Below, one piece after another: positions 54,009 through 60,752 of a stretch of 64,000 nt of DNA. The notes under the pieces were generated by a model, which worked only from the letters and a program-made list of their open reading frames with translations, was not told the DNA's origin and did not search any database. The stretch covers positions 3,113,501 to 3,177,500 of the forward strand of contig NZ_CP102263.1 of NCBI RefSeq assembly GCF_025147485.1, written 5' to 3'. The DNA is from Bacteroides uniformis (GTDB lineage: Bacteria > Bacteroidota > Bacteroidia > Bacteroidales > Bacteroidaceae). Both the position numbers and the translations under genes were made by a program. Numbering within the stretch: position 1 is the first letter of the stretch; every line of letters begins with the position of its first letter.

Positions 54009-54602
54009 ATGTATATAGATTATCTAAGTAACAGCCGTACAAACGGGATGAATACCGGTCGTGAATACCTGACGATGGAAGAACTTGCAGCAATTATAAA
54101 ACGGGAATTTGACAGTTCCCGTTTAGAAAAAGTCCGCGACCTGTACCTGTTCGCCTGCTATACCGGTCTGGTTTATCAAGACATCAAGAACTTGCAGCCA
54201 TACAACATCATTACGGCAAAGGACGGTACACGCTGGTTATCAATCCGCCGACAGATGCACAGCAGTTCGTGGCAAATCCCCCTATTGGAAAACGCCTGTC
54301 AAATCATCGACAAGTACAAAGACAATGGAACAGAGAATCTTTTGCCCGTTCCGAGCATCCAAAAGGTCAACGCCTACTTGAAAGAGATAGCCTCACAGTG
54401 CGGTTTAGACCGGAATCTAAGTTTCCAGTCCGCCCGTTCCACCTTTGCCGTGACGATTGGCATAGCCAACAAAGTCTCCCCCGTGACCATTTCCAAACTG
54501 TTCGGCTTCCGGGACTACACCACCCGTTCCTCCCGTGTCTCCGACAAGCAAATCAGCAAAGAAATGCTTGAACTGTCCAAGAAACTTGCAACTAACAAAT
54601 AA
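54009..54602 (+). CDS. Catalytic-domain-only, catalytically degenerate tyrosine recombinase paralogue
   Basis: This 197-residue protein aligns along its length with the catalytic half of the neighbouring integrase (YLTMEEL, YTGLVYQD, IPLLENACQIIDKY, IQKVNAYLKEIASQCG). Active-site positions are lost: Q140 replaces H344, F167 replaces H371, R176 stands where Y380 should be, and the lysine region reads RRQMHSS. Only R143 remains. It has no arm- or core-binding domain. It is 14 bases downstream of the integrase gene and intact, so it is probably maintained, for example as a regulator or partner of the integrase. Confidence 0.85.
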   Translation: MYIDYLSNSRTNGMNTGREYLTMEELAAIIKREFDSSRLEKVRDLYLFACYTGLVYQDIKNLQPYNIITAKDGTRWLSIRRQMHSSSWQIPLLENACQIIDKYKDNGTENLLPVPSIQKVNAYLKEIASQCGLDRNLSFQSARSTFAVTIGIANKVSPVTISKLFGFRDYTTRSSRVSDKQISKEMLELSKKLATNK

Positions 54603-54646
54603 ATTCAAGATATAAATAACTAATTTTACCCCCAAACAAAATCATT

Positions 54647-55078
54647 ATGGAAAGAGGATACATACAAATCACAGAAGAAGAAATCGGCAAACCCATTGTC
54701 GAAGTCAAAATAGTAAACGGAACCGTGTGGATGTTCAAGCACGAAATCGCTCGTCTTTTCGACGTATACCTCCAGACGGTGGGCAACAACTTCCGTTCCA
54801 TCTTTAAGTCCGGCGTGCTTCGTGAAGACGACGTAACGATGGAGCGCAAGATGAAGAACGAGAAAGGTCAGGACATCTACGTCACCTTTTACAATCTCGA
54901 AGCCATCATCTTCCTTAGTTACCGTATAGACTCCCGCTATGCCAAAGCCTTCAGGGAATGGGTGATGAACGCCCTTTGCGAATACAACCGCATGGACAAG
55001 AAGGCAACCGAGGTAATTGTCGTGTTCAATGCCGACACCCGCCATGCCTCCATCCAGTACCCGCAGATACCCAACTAA
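54647..55078 (+). CDS. RhuM-like domain protein
   Basis: This 143-residue product resembles the conserved core of the RhuM virulence-protein family: VWMFKHEIARLFDVYLQTV (helix-turn-helix-like), NNFRSIFKSGVLREDDV, and YNLEAIIFLSYRIDSRYAKAFREWV. RhuM-type proteins occur on pathogenicity islands and mobile elements without a settled biochemical role. This copy is shorter than classical RhuM (about 330 residues). It is 44 bases after the recombinase paralogue and is followed by a terminator, closing the first unit. Confidence 0.7.
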   Translation: MERGYIQITEEEIGKPIVEVKIVNGTVWMFKHEIARLFDVYLQTVGNNFRSIFKSGVLREDDVTMERKMKNEKGQDIYVTFYNLEAIIFLSYRIDSRYAKAFREWVMNALCEYNRMDKKATEVIVVFNADTRHASIQYPQIPN

Positions 55079-55100
55079 AATCCCCTAACACGGTAAATCA

Positions 55101-55138
55101 AAGCCTGATGCACAAATAAATGTATCAGGCTTTTTTCA
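55101..55138 (+). terminator. Terminator of the integrase unit
   Basis: AAGCCTGAT (55101-55109) pairs exactly with ATCAGGCTT (55124-55132), then TTTT. Confidence 0.88.
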
Positions 55139-55154
55139 TATCCCCAAAAACCTC

Positions 55155-55162
55155 TACCTTTG
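55155..55162 (+). promoter_or_regulatory. -7 element, PRTase-RES unit
   Basis: TACCTTTG matches TAnnTTTG exactly. It starts 23 bases before the ATG at 55178, which excludes the upstream TTG start at 55160. Confidence 0.65.
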
Positions 55163-55177
55163 AACAAACTATTGATT

Positions 55178-56083
55178 ATGATTGAAAATCTTGTTGTTTC
55201 CGTCCCGTTTGAGGATTTAGACGACGCACCCATATACAACTATTTCCGGCTTTCAGAAATGCCCGGCGAGTTCCTGGTCATACAGAAAGAGAACGGCATG
55301 TTCTACTTCCTCTGTTCCCACGACTGCCCGATTGAGAAGATAAGCCGTTCCTTCGACTGGTACATTGTTTCCAAAGACAAATTCAACGACCACCTGACAA
55401 TCGGCATCGGGTTGGCAGACAAAGAACCGATAGAGGGCGAACTCTACCGCCTTCAAGACGAAACCACCCTGAACCTTTGGCGTGACATACTCCGTTTTAC
55501 ATTCGAGGGTGACTTCGTCCGCCAGTTCTTTCCCTACGATACCTATTTCAAAGGCAAGGTGCGCTATGACGAAGCCTTGTGCTTCTATATTCACGATTAT
55601 TACCCGACCCGGACAAAAGACCTGACCCCACATCAAAAAAAGGTCAGCAACTTAGTGTTCCGCTTTAAAGAAGGAACCGAGAACGCCGCCCCCTTGCTTG
55701 CCAAGATTTTCTCCCTCTGCATCGGTCGTATGCCCTTCTTCAAAGAAATGAAATCTCCCGTCCTGATACCTATCCCAGCCGCCACGCGCGAGCGCAATAT
55801 TGCCCGCTTTGCCCGTTTTTGCAGCCTTCTGTCCCGCCGCCTGAAAATAGCGGACGGATTCCGTGCCATCTGGATTAAAGAAGACCGGGAACAACTCAAA
55901 GGAACTACCGGACACAATAAACTTTCCAATCTCATTTTCCACTCTGAATACATCAGGGGGAAAGATGTAATTTTGGTGGACGACATCGCCACCACCGGTC
56001 AGAGCTTCATCCAGATGAAACGTAAATGTATGCAGTTGGGTGCCAATTCGGTGGTGGGAGTATTTTTAGGAAAAACGGTTTAA
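55178..56083 (+). CDS. Phosphoribosyltransferase-domain protein with an N-terminal extension
   Basis: The C-terminal ~130 residues form a type I PRTase fold. PVLIPIPAATRERN opens the domain and the PRPP-binding loop is VILVDDIATTGQSF, similar to ComF/GntX. The N-terminal ~170 residues match nothing I know. They contain EKENGMFYFLCSHDCP-like strands and two aromatic-rich segments, but no zinc-finger cysteine cluster like ComF's. ATG 55178 (MIENLVVSV) gives 301 residues. It is followed 21 bases later by the RES-like gene, so the two likely form a unit. Substrate and role are unknown. Confidence 0.7.
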   Translation: MIENLVVSVPFEDLDDAPIYNYFRLSEMPGEFLVIQKENGMFYFLCSHDCPIEKISRSFDWYIVSKDKFNDHLTIGIGLADKEPIEGELYRLQDETTLNLWRDILRFTFEGDFVRQFFPYDTYFKGKVRYDEALCFYIHDYYPTRTKDLTPHQKKVSNLVFRFKEGTENAAPLLAKIFSLCIGRMPFFKEMKSPVLIPIPAATRERNIARFARFCSLLSRRLKIADGFRAIWIKEDREQLKGTTGHNKLSNLIFHSEYIRGKDVILVDDIATTGQSFIQMKRKCMQLGANSVVGVFLGKTV

Positions 56084-56104
56084 TTAATATAAAATATTAT
56101 CTTT

Positions 56105-56938
56105 ATGGCTAATAATGAAATCTGTGATTGTAAGACAGTTATCAAAGAATTATCTTCTTTGGATTTATTAAATTGTAGTGATAAAGACGTTCAGGCGATA
56201 TTACAGAAATTATATGCCAAACCTATTGCTGCACCACTTTGTGATTATCCGGCTGATACTGTAATTGTTCGTGGAAGACCTATTACTTCAGCGGAACAAA
56301 TAAAATATAAACATGAACTTTCCTACGTTCCTGCGGATAAAAACAAAAAATACCAGAGAGGGAGTACCCCTAACCAAACAATGTTTTATGGTATTCTTAG
56401 TGATACTAATGATACTCAATTAGTTGGATGCTTAGGAGAGATATGTGACTGCTTAAGAGAACCAAATCCACAAGATGGTGAATATTATGCTATTATTAGT
56501 TTTTGGATTGCTCGCGAAACTATATCGTTGTTTACAATTATAAATCCAGAATCACCAAGTAACAAATCTGATAATTTAAAGAGAATGGCAGAAGAACTTA
56601 ATTTATTCATGGAAGAATACAAAGATTATTTTGATAAGGAAGATGTAATATCTTTGCAAAAATTTATGTATCACCAATATAATAAGAAAGCTCTTACAGA
56701 AAACGATTATTGGATACCAGCTCTTTTTACAATGGATTTAATAAAGTCGGAAAATATAGATGGCATTTTATATGAAAGTGCGCAAGTTGCTGATGAACAA
56801 TTAGACAATGTATTATGCTTGGCAATAAAGCCGGAAAGCGCAGATAAAAAATTAAGTTTTCTATCGGCTGTAAAAGTAACAATTACAATAAAAGATGGAA
56901 AAGCAACGGTAAAAGGTGAACCCATTGACATTCAATAG
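56105..56938 (+). CDS. RES-like domain protein (putative NAD+ phosphorylase)
   Basis: The 277-residue product is AT-rich compared with its neighbours. A RES-like pattern can be traced: VIVRGRPIT, then YQRGSTPNQTMFYGI (arginine and aromatic as in the family's GR...LY segment), GCLGEI supplying the acidic residue, and a late DGILYESAQ like the family's DGIRYPS. RES toxins degrade NAD+ by phosphorolysis and normally pair with an Xre-type antitoxin upstream. Here no such antitoxin is seen; a PRTase gene lies upstream instead. The motif match is partial, so the assignment is tentative. Confidence 0.5.
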   Translation: MANNEICDCKTVIKELSSLDLLNCSDKDVQAILQKLYAKPIAAPLCDYPADTVIVRGRPITSAEQIKYKHELSYVPADKNKKYQRGSTPNQTMFYGILSDTNDTQLVGCLGEICDCLREPNPQDGEYYAIISFWIARETISLFTIINPESPSNKSDNLKRMAEELNLFMEEYKDYFDKEDVISLQKFMYHQYNKKALTENDYWIPALFTMDLIKSENIDGILYESAQVADEQLDNVLCLAIKPESADKKLSFLSAVKVTITIKDGKATVKGEPIDIQ

Positions 56939-56967
56939 ATACCCATTGAAAGACAAGATAAATCCCG

Positions 56968-57010
56968 AAATCGTTACTCAAAATATATCCGAATTGAAAA
57001 GTAACGATTT
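56968..57010. repeat. Inverted repeat, copy B (AAATCGTTAC-N23-GTAACGATTT)
   Basis: Perfect arms at 56968-56977 and 57001-57010 with the same 23-base spacing as copy A. The spacers share the pattern CAAAA-ATA--CG-AAAA. It begins 29 bases after the RES-like stop codon. Confidence 0.9.
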
Positions 57011-57266
57011 AGTATATAATCAACTAATTAACAGATAGTTTACAACTCTTCCAGCGGTATAAAAGCCGTTTATCCGTCAAAAAGCCATTCCCCGTACTTT
57101 GTACTGGAAATCCCATTTTGCCTACCCATAACCGCAGAAAAGTATTCCGTTGGCCATCTGAATATGAATCTTCATCAGCCACCGGAACACCTTTCTTTTT
57201 TCGGTTATGCCAAAAGGTTGTTTTTATGATTGTTTTTATCCCATCCGGATAACAGCCGGAGCGGAA
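57011..57266. other. Non-coding stretch between RES-like gene and convergent small gene
   Basis: About 256 bases without a convincing reading frame on either strand. TCCGG and CCGGA form a weak 5-bp pair near 57,245-57,261. I see no clear terminator, promoter or repeat apart from copy B at its left edge. Confidence 0.6.
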
Positions 57267-57551
57267 TTATTTCTTTTCCAGCTTCCTCATAGCGTCAGCA
57301 AGAGCGACATCCATCGCTTCGTAATGATCGCTATCGTACTTCATTAGTCCGGCAAGCAGTCCGTTCAGCGTGTTTATGGCACTTGTCCCTTCTTCTGAAC
57401 TTCCAGTCTTTGAAATCAGGTCGATAGCCGCACTCAAATCCCCCCGTAACTTTACGAGGTCACTAACTTTCTCAATTGGTAAGAGGTAGAACAGTTCTCC
57501 TTTATCTGTTCCTACAATCCCCTGCAACGGGGTTTCATGTAAATGTTCCAT
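57267..57551 (-). CDS. Small acidic protein of unknown function
   Basis: From ATG 57551 (MEHLHETPLQG) the protein is 94 residues. It reads as a short strand pair (GIVGTDKGELFYLLP) followed by two or three helices rich in charged residues, ending KLEKK. I recognise no family. A TACTTTTG -7 element lies about 200 bases upstream, implying a long leader that passes through the inverted repeat at 57591-57701. The long leader suggests post-transcriptional control. Confidence 0.55.
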   Translation of the reverse strand: MEHLHETPLQGIVGTDKGELFYLLPIEKVSDLVKLRGDLSAAIDLISKTGSSEEGTSAINTLNGLLAGLMKYDSDHYEAMDVALADAMRKLEKK

Positions 57552-57590
57552 TATCATATGTATTAAAAAACGTGACACTGCCAATCACAG

Positions 57591-57701
57591 TTCCAAAGGC
57601 ATCGCCAAACGCCCAACACAAAAGCAACTGACAGGTCACGTTAGTATATGACCGAGCTAGTTTACTTACCTTTGTGTTTTGAAATTGGCGATTTCTTGGA
57701 A
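57591..57701. repeat. Long three-block inverted repeat in non-coding region
   Basis: Left blocks TTCCAA (57591-57596), ATCGCCAA (57601-57608) and AACACAAA (57615-57622) match, in reverse order and complement, TTTGTGTT (57671-57678), TTGGCGAT (57685-57692) and TTGGAA (57696-57701). A further pair, CGTGAC (57571-57576) and GTCACG (57635-57640), overlaps it, so alternative structures are possible. Confidence 0.75.
57667..57674 (+). promoter_or_regulatory. -7 element of a possible small RNA
   Basis: TACCTTTG on the plus strand with no downstream reading frame; a terminator follows about 150 bases later. Confidence 0.45.
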
Positions 57702-57749
57702 CGGTAAATAAACTTACTAAAAAGCGGAGGACTATTTATCCTCTCGTTG

Positions 57750-57757
57750 CAAAAGTA
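57750..57757 (-). promoter_or_regulatory. -7 element, small acidic protein gene
   Basis: TACTTTTG on the minus strand, about 200 bases upstream of the ATG at 57551. Confidence 0.45.
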
Positions 57758-57824
57758 GGAAAATAATAGGATATTCCTTTGTGATTAAGATAAAAAGATA
57801 AAGCCAATATCTTATAAGATAACG

Positions 57825-57850
57825 GATAGCTCCCGGCGAGCTATCTTTTT
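57825..57850 (+). terminator. Terminator in non-coding region
   Basis: GATAGCTC (57825-57832) pairs exactly with GAGCTATC (57838-57845), loop CCGGC, then five T on the plus strand. Confidence 0.85.
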
Positions 57851-57963
57851 AATGGTTATCACATGGCTTTTTTCTTCATTTTTCTCTCTATAATTTCTTC
57901 CTCGATTGCTCCTGCCAATCTAAAGGAAGCCAACTGTTAAGCTATGTTTCTTGTGCGAAGATA

Positions 57964-57983
57964 AACGGCAGTCTATTGCCGTT
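57964..57983 (+). other. Hairpin in leader of small membrane protein gene
   Basis: AACGGCA and TGCCGTT form a 7-bp stem around GTCTAT, followed by CAAATTTTTATTT. It could be a terminator or attenuator upstream of the gene at 58129; nothing else is seen between 57,860 and 58,128. Confidence 0.45.
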
Positions 57984-58128
57984 CAAATTTTTATTTGCAA
58001 AATCTCCAGCCCTACGGGTAGTATTTTACAAAAAAAATTTGCCCGTTCATATCCAGCCATCTTCCGATGCACACGAAACACAGCTCAACAGCCGGCTCCG
58101 ATAAGGCATAAAAAAAAAGTCAGAAATT

Positions 58129-58359
58129 ATGAAAAATGAAGAAAAAAATAGGAAACAGCAGCTTACGAGCCTTCCAATCAGCATAAATATTTTGAAAGTC
58201 GTTTTGATGGCGGCTGGTGTCTATTACTTCGGAGTGAAGTTCCTTTTTGCCATCCTTTTGTGGTGGGCAGTCCGTCAGATACTCCGTTTGTTCTTCATTA
58301 CCCTTAAACTTCTGTTTTGGGGACTGATAGCCCTGTTCATTCTATACGCAATTATTTAA
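58129..58359 (+). CDS. Small two-helix membrane protein
   Basis: This 76-residue product begins with a highly charged segment (MKNEEKNRKQQ). Hydrophobic stretches (about 17-46 and 52-75) follow, with aromatic and basic residues between. No family is recognised. It is 19 bases upstream of the next gene, and both face the tra operon convergently. It probably belongs to the element's accessory cargo. Confidence 0.6.
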   Translation: MKNEEKNRKQQLTSLPISINILKVVLMAAGVYYFGVKFLFAILLWWAVRQILRLFFITLKLLFWGLIALFILYAII

Positions 58360-58378
58360 TCACTAAACAACATATAAT

Positions 58379-58972
58379 ATGAAAGCCATATCCCAAATGA
58401 CACAAGGAGAAAAGTTACAGACGATTTCAGAGTATACCCCATGCAAGATAGAACGTGAAATAGTGCTCCGTTACCTTTTGGCGGTACGCCATAACGATAT
58501 ACAGCAGATAGAATATTTTGAGAAATTCGGTAAAAGCATACGCCAGATTATCCTTAATGTCCATACCTACGAAAGAGCATTGCTTTTCGGTTATACAAGC
58601 AAGGATTTAAACGAACACGGTTGGTTAATTGGTATGTTACCCATCGTTGAGAAAATCGAAGTGGATAACTTTAACTGCATCCACATCGGTAAATCCCAAA
58701 ACGGAACGTATGCCGTAGCTGTAGATTGGTGTACGGGAAGTGCCGGAGGTGGAAGCCATCCATCCGTATTTGACGAACCCATCAAAGACTACAAAGAGGC
58801 CGTCAGACAGGGTATTTGCCAGTTGGAACAGCAATACAGCAAGGCAGAACGCTATTCTGTTACCGATAGAAGCAATTATAATCCCAAAGTGATAAGCAAA
58901 CTCAAAAATAAACTATTGGAACTGAAATCCCGGTACACCCAGCCCCAACAACTTACATTGGCGCTATTCTAA
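58379..58972 (+). CDS. Unrecognised cytoplasmic protein of the element
   Basis: The 197-residue product starts with a helical, charged region (MTQGEKLQTISEYTPCKIER) and has a central segment with GWLIGMLPIVEKIEVDNF and VDWCTGSAGGGSHPSVFD, a glycine-rich loop that looks functional. The C-terminus is helical (VISKLKNKLLELKSRY). I do not recognise the family. No signal peptide or membrane helix is present. It lies downstream of the small membrane protein and ends at a shared terminator. Confidence 0.65.
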   Translation: MKAISQMTQGEKLQTISEYTPCKIEREIVLRYLLAVRHNDIQQIEYFEKFGKSIRQIILNVHTYERALLFGYTSKDLNEHGWLIGMLPIVEKIEVDNFNCIHIGKSQNGTYAVAVDWCTGSAGGGSHPSVFDEPIKDYKEAVRQGICQLEQQYSKAERYSVTDRSNYNPKVISKLKNKLLELKSRYTQPQQLTLALF

Positions 58973-58981
58973 AAACAAAAC

Positions 58982-59016
58982 CCTCTTGCCCATTATCAGG
59001 CAGGAGGATTTTTATT
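58982..59016 (+). terminator. Terminator between convergent units
   Basis: CCTCTTGCC pairs with GGCAGGAGG (9 bp, one G-T), followed by a T-rich tract; it lies just after the stop at 58972. Confidence 0.8.
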
Positions 59017-59034
59017 TTTATATAAGGGAAAAGC

Positions 59035-59148
59035 CTATTCAACCTCTTCTCCCCATAACTCCATATCAGTCGGCGCATGATATAAATCCCATCCGATGCA
59101 CCCCCATATAGCAATAAGGAAGCCACAATAAACAAGCAAAGCAGTCAT
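59035..59148 (-). CDS. 37-residue membrane microprotein at the end of the tra operon
   Basis: An ATG at 59148 lies only 2 bases after the stop codon of the methyltransferase-like gene. It opens 37 codons, MTALLVYCGFLIAIWGCIGW then DLYHAPTDMELWGEEVE. The first 20 residues are one hydrophobic helix with two cysteines; the tail is acidic. The tight spacing suggests translational coupling. Its function is unknown; it is the last gene before the convergent terminator. Confidence 0.5.
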   Translation of the reverse strand: MTALLVYCGFLIAIWGCIGWDLYHAPTDMELWGEEVE

Positions 59149-59150
59149 TA

Positions 59151-59717
59151 CTACCTCAATTTAGTTAAAGGTTCAATCAACCTCTTCATGTCCTCACTCA
59201 TCCGGCTTTGCTCATATTTGGATCGGCTTAAATTCTCAAAGACAATTTGTTTAGGCAGAACCTTATAACAAAAATAACTTGAACCGAAATAAGCCGCATT
59301 TTTCTCCGTAAACTGGATACGTTTGTCAAACAAAAGCATTTGCATCTCTTTATCCTTGAACAGACGTGCCGGAGCACTGCTGTTCAACCATAAATTAGAT
59401 AAAATCAGTGCAAAAGGCTTTCCGAAAGATAAGCAACGTTCCACTACTTGCTGCTTTTTGCTGAAAGGAGGATTTGATACAATCATATCCCATTTCATTG
59501 GCTCATAATTAAAAAAGTCTTGCCCGGTGCAAATATGGGAATGGACAGTATTTATACCGGCAGCTTTCAGAGCAAGTATAAATTCGCTGTTTTCCGTATC
59601 AAACGGACACCATACGGTTTTATCCTTTGGTATGTACTTTATAATAGGAGCAACCGCATAAGCAGGAGTATATTGCTCATCACTGCTAAAGCGTGGATTA
59701 TACCCGGCATAAATCAT
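59151..59717 (-). CDS. DNA N6-adenine methyltransferase-like protein
   Basis: The 188-residue protein has a short Rossmann-like layout: VWCPFDTENSEFILALKAAG, then the amino-methyltransferase motif IV as VSNPPF (N82-P83-P84-F85), then FALILSNLWLN. It resembles small phage and plasmid DNA adenine methylases. There is no obvious target-recognition domain and motif I is not classical, so activity is uncertain; it could protect the element or mark its DNA. Its ATG overlaps the traQ stop in an ATGA, so the two are translationally coupled. Confidence 0.65.
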   Translation of the reverse strand: MIYAGYNPRFSSDEQYTPAYAVAPIIKYIPKDKTVWCPFDTENSEFILALKAAGINTVHSHICTGQDFFNYEPMKWDMIVSNPPFSKKQQVVERCLSFGKPFALILSNLWLNSSAPARLFKDKEMQMLLFDKRIQFTEKNAAYFGSSYFCYKVLPKQIVFENLSRSKYEQSRMSEDMKRLIEPLTKLR

Positions 59718-60157
59718 TCTTCCTCCTCCTTATCCTGACTTTCATTATTGAAGCTGAAAGATTTCTGTATCATTTGTCCGAAAGAATCGACCACATAAAT
59801 ATCAATCGTCTGCTGGTCAGTACTCATAGATTTATAATACAGACGGAATGTTTCCCTTTCCAGCGGATAGAGGTCATTCGGGAGAAGAACCGTCCCGTCT
59901 TCCAAGCGTAACTGCCCCTTGCCATCCGGTTGGAAGTAACGGATAAAATACTTCGTTTCCACATACGTGCCGCCTCTAACCAACTCACAACGTATTTCCG
60001 CTTCCTCGCCTATTACGATTTTATTCTGTACCGGCAGTGTCGCCATATCAAACTCATACACCTGCTGCACGTCCAACTTGTCGCTACAGGCTACTACACA
60101 CACGATACCCGTCAACACAAGACCGAGCACGAATATTGTTTCAAACATCTTCTTCAT
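59714..60157 (-). CDS. traQ: Conjugative transposon protein TraQ-like (DUF3872)
   Basis: The 147-residue precursor is a lipoprotein by its lipobox (VVAC-SDK, C24). The mature part contains the family-typical strand pattern VQQVYEFDMATLPVQNKI, GEEAEIRCELVRGG, YFIRYFQPDGKG and LYPLERETFRLYYKS. This matches the TraQ/DUF3872 proteins of CTnDOT-type elements. In those elements traP (a primase) lies between traO and traQ; here traQ follows traO by 9 bases with no traP. Confidence 0.85.
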   Translation of the reverse strand: MKKMFETIFVLGLVLTGIVCVVACSDKLDVQQVYEFDMATLPVQNKIVIGEEAEIRCELVRGGTYVETKYFIRYFQPDGKGQLRLEDGTVLLPNDLYPLERETFRLYYKSMSTDQQTIDIYVVDSFGQMIQKSFSFNNESQDKEEEE

Positions 60158-60166
60158 ATACCTTTA

Positions 60167-60751
60167 TTAATTGATTAAGAATTTAAGCCCCAGACCGAAC
60201 TGAAAATGAAACTTACCCGTATCACTTCCCCACAAGCACCGCTCGCGGGCGTTCAGTAGCAGCACCACCCGGTTACTCAGATAACTTTCCAGTTCCAGCG
60301 ATACAGCACCCCCATAGACAAAATTATCACCGCTTCGCAGGGTAGAACCGTCATAGAGCAGCTTTTCTCCCCAATTATTGGTTTCATATCCCGCCAATGC
60401 CGATCCGCCCAGCGAAAGCAGAAATACCTTGTTCGCATCCGAAAGAAAAGTATAGTAATACCCACCCTCCGCAGTAAATTGCGAGGTAGGTATGCGGATA
60501 GCCTTATACGGATGATACTTTTGCAGATACTCCGCACCGAACACCCACCGGTTGCAATGTCTGGTATAAGTATCCAGCGACAACCCGAAAGAATACCCCA
60601 GCTCATTACGTTTATCGGGCGAATGGAAACCGTCCGCCATTCCTCCCGTAACCCGGATGCCACGCATACCAGGCAGGCAGCGTTGGGCGTATGCCTTGTC
60701 CGTCAGGACAAAGCACACTACCATACACAATAAAAATAGAACCTTCTTCAT
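60167..60751 (-). CDS. traO: Conjugative transposon protein TraO
   Basis: The 194-residue precursor has a signal peptide (MKKVLFLLCMVVCFVLTDKAYA-Q). A predicted outer-membrane beta structure follows: YSFGLSLDTYTRHC, GAEYLQKYHPYKAI, YYYTFLSDANKVFLLSLGG, and FQFGLGLKFLIN at the C-terminus. This matches TraO of CTnDOT-type transfer regions, a likely outer membrane part of the type IV secretion apparatus. Its start is 1 base after the traN stop codon. Confidence 0.88.
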   Translation of the reverse strand: MKKVLFLLCMVVCFVLTDKAYAQRCLPGMRGIRVTGGMADGFHSPDKRNELGYSFGLSLDTYTRHCNRWVFGAEYLQKYHPYKAIRIPTSQFTAEGGYYYTFLSDANKVFLLSLGGSALAGYETNNWGEKLLYDGSTLRSGDNFVYGGAVSLELESYLSNRVVLLLNARERCLWGSDTGKFHFQFGLGLKFLIN

Positions 60752-60752
60752 C

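Larger units (their letters stand above)
57682..57850 (+). ncRNA. Candidate small RNA of the conjugative element
   Basis: A plus-strand -7 element at 57667-57674 and a Rho-independent terminator at 57825-57850 bracket about 165 bases with no reading frame. No plus-strand gene upstream needs that terminator nearer than 56938. The transcript would overlap the leader of the small minus-strand gene in antisense. Bacteroides conjugative elements are known to use small RNAs (RteR in CTnDOT), but this one shows no sequence I recognise. Confidence 0.35.

Noticed and set aside
57951..58139. A 62-codon plus-strand frame upstream of the small membrane protein
   Set aside because: It crosses a hairpin and A-rich leader, has no family resemblance and overlaps the start of a better-supported gene.
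58953..59135. A 60-codon minus-strand frame near the end of the tra operon
   Set aside because: It is in a different frame from the 37-codon gene that directly follows the methyltransferase-like stop codon, and it overlaps the upstream terminator.
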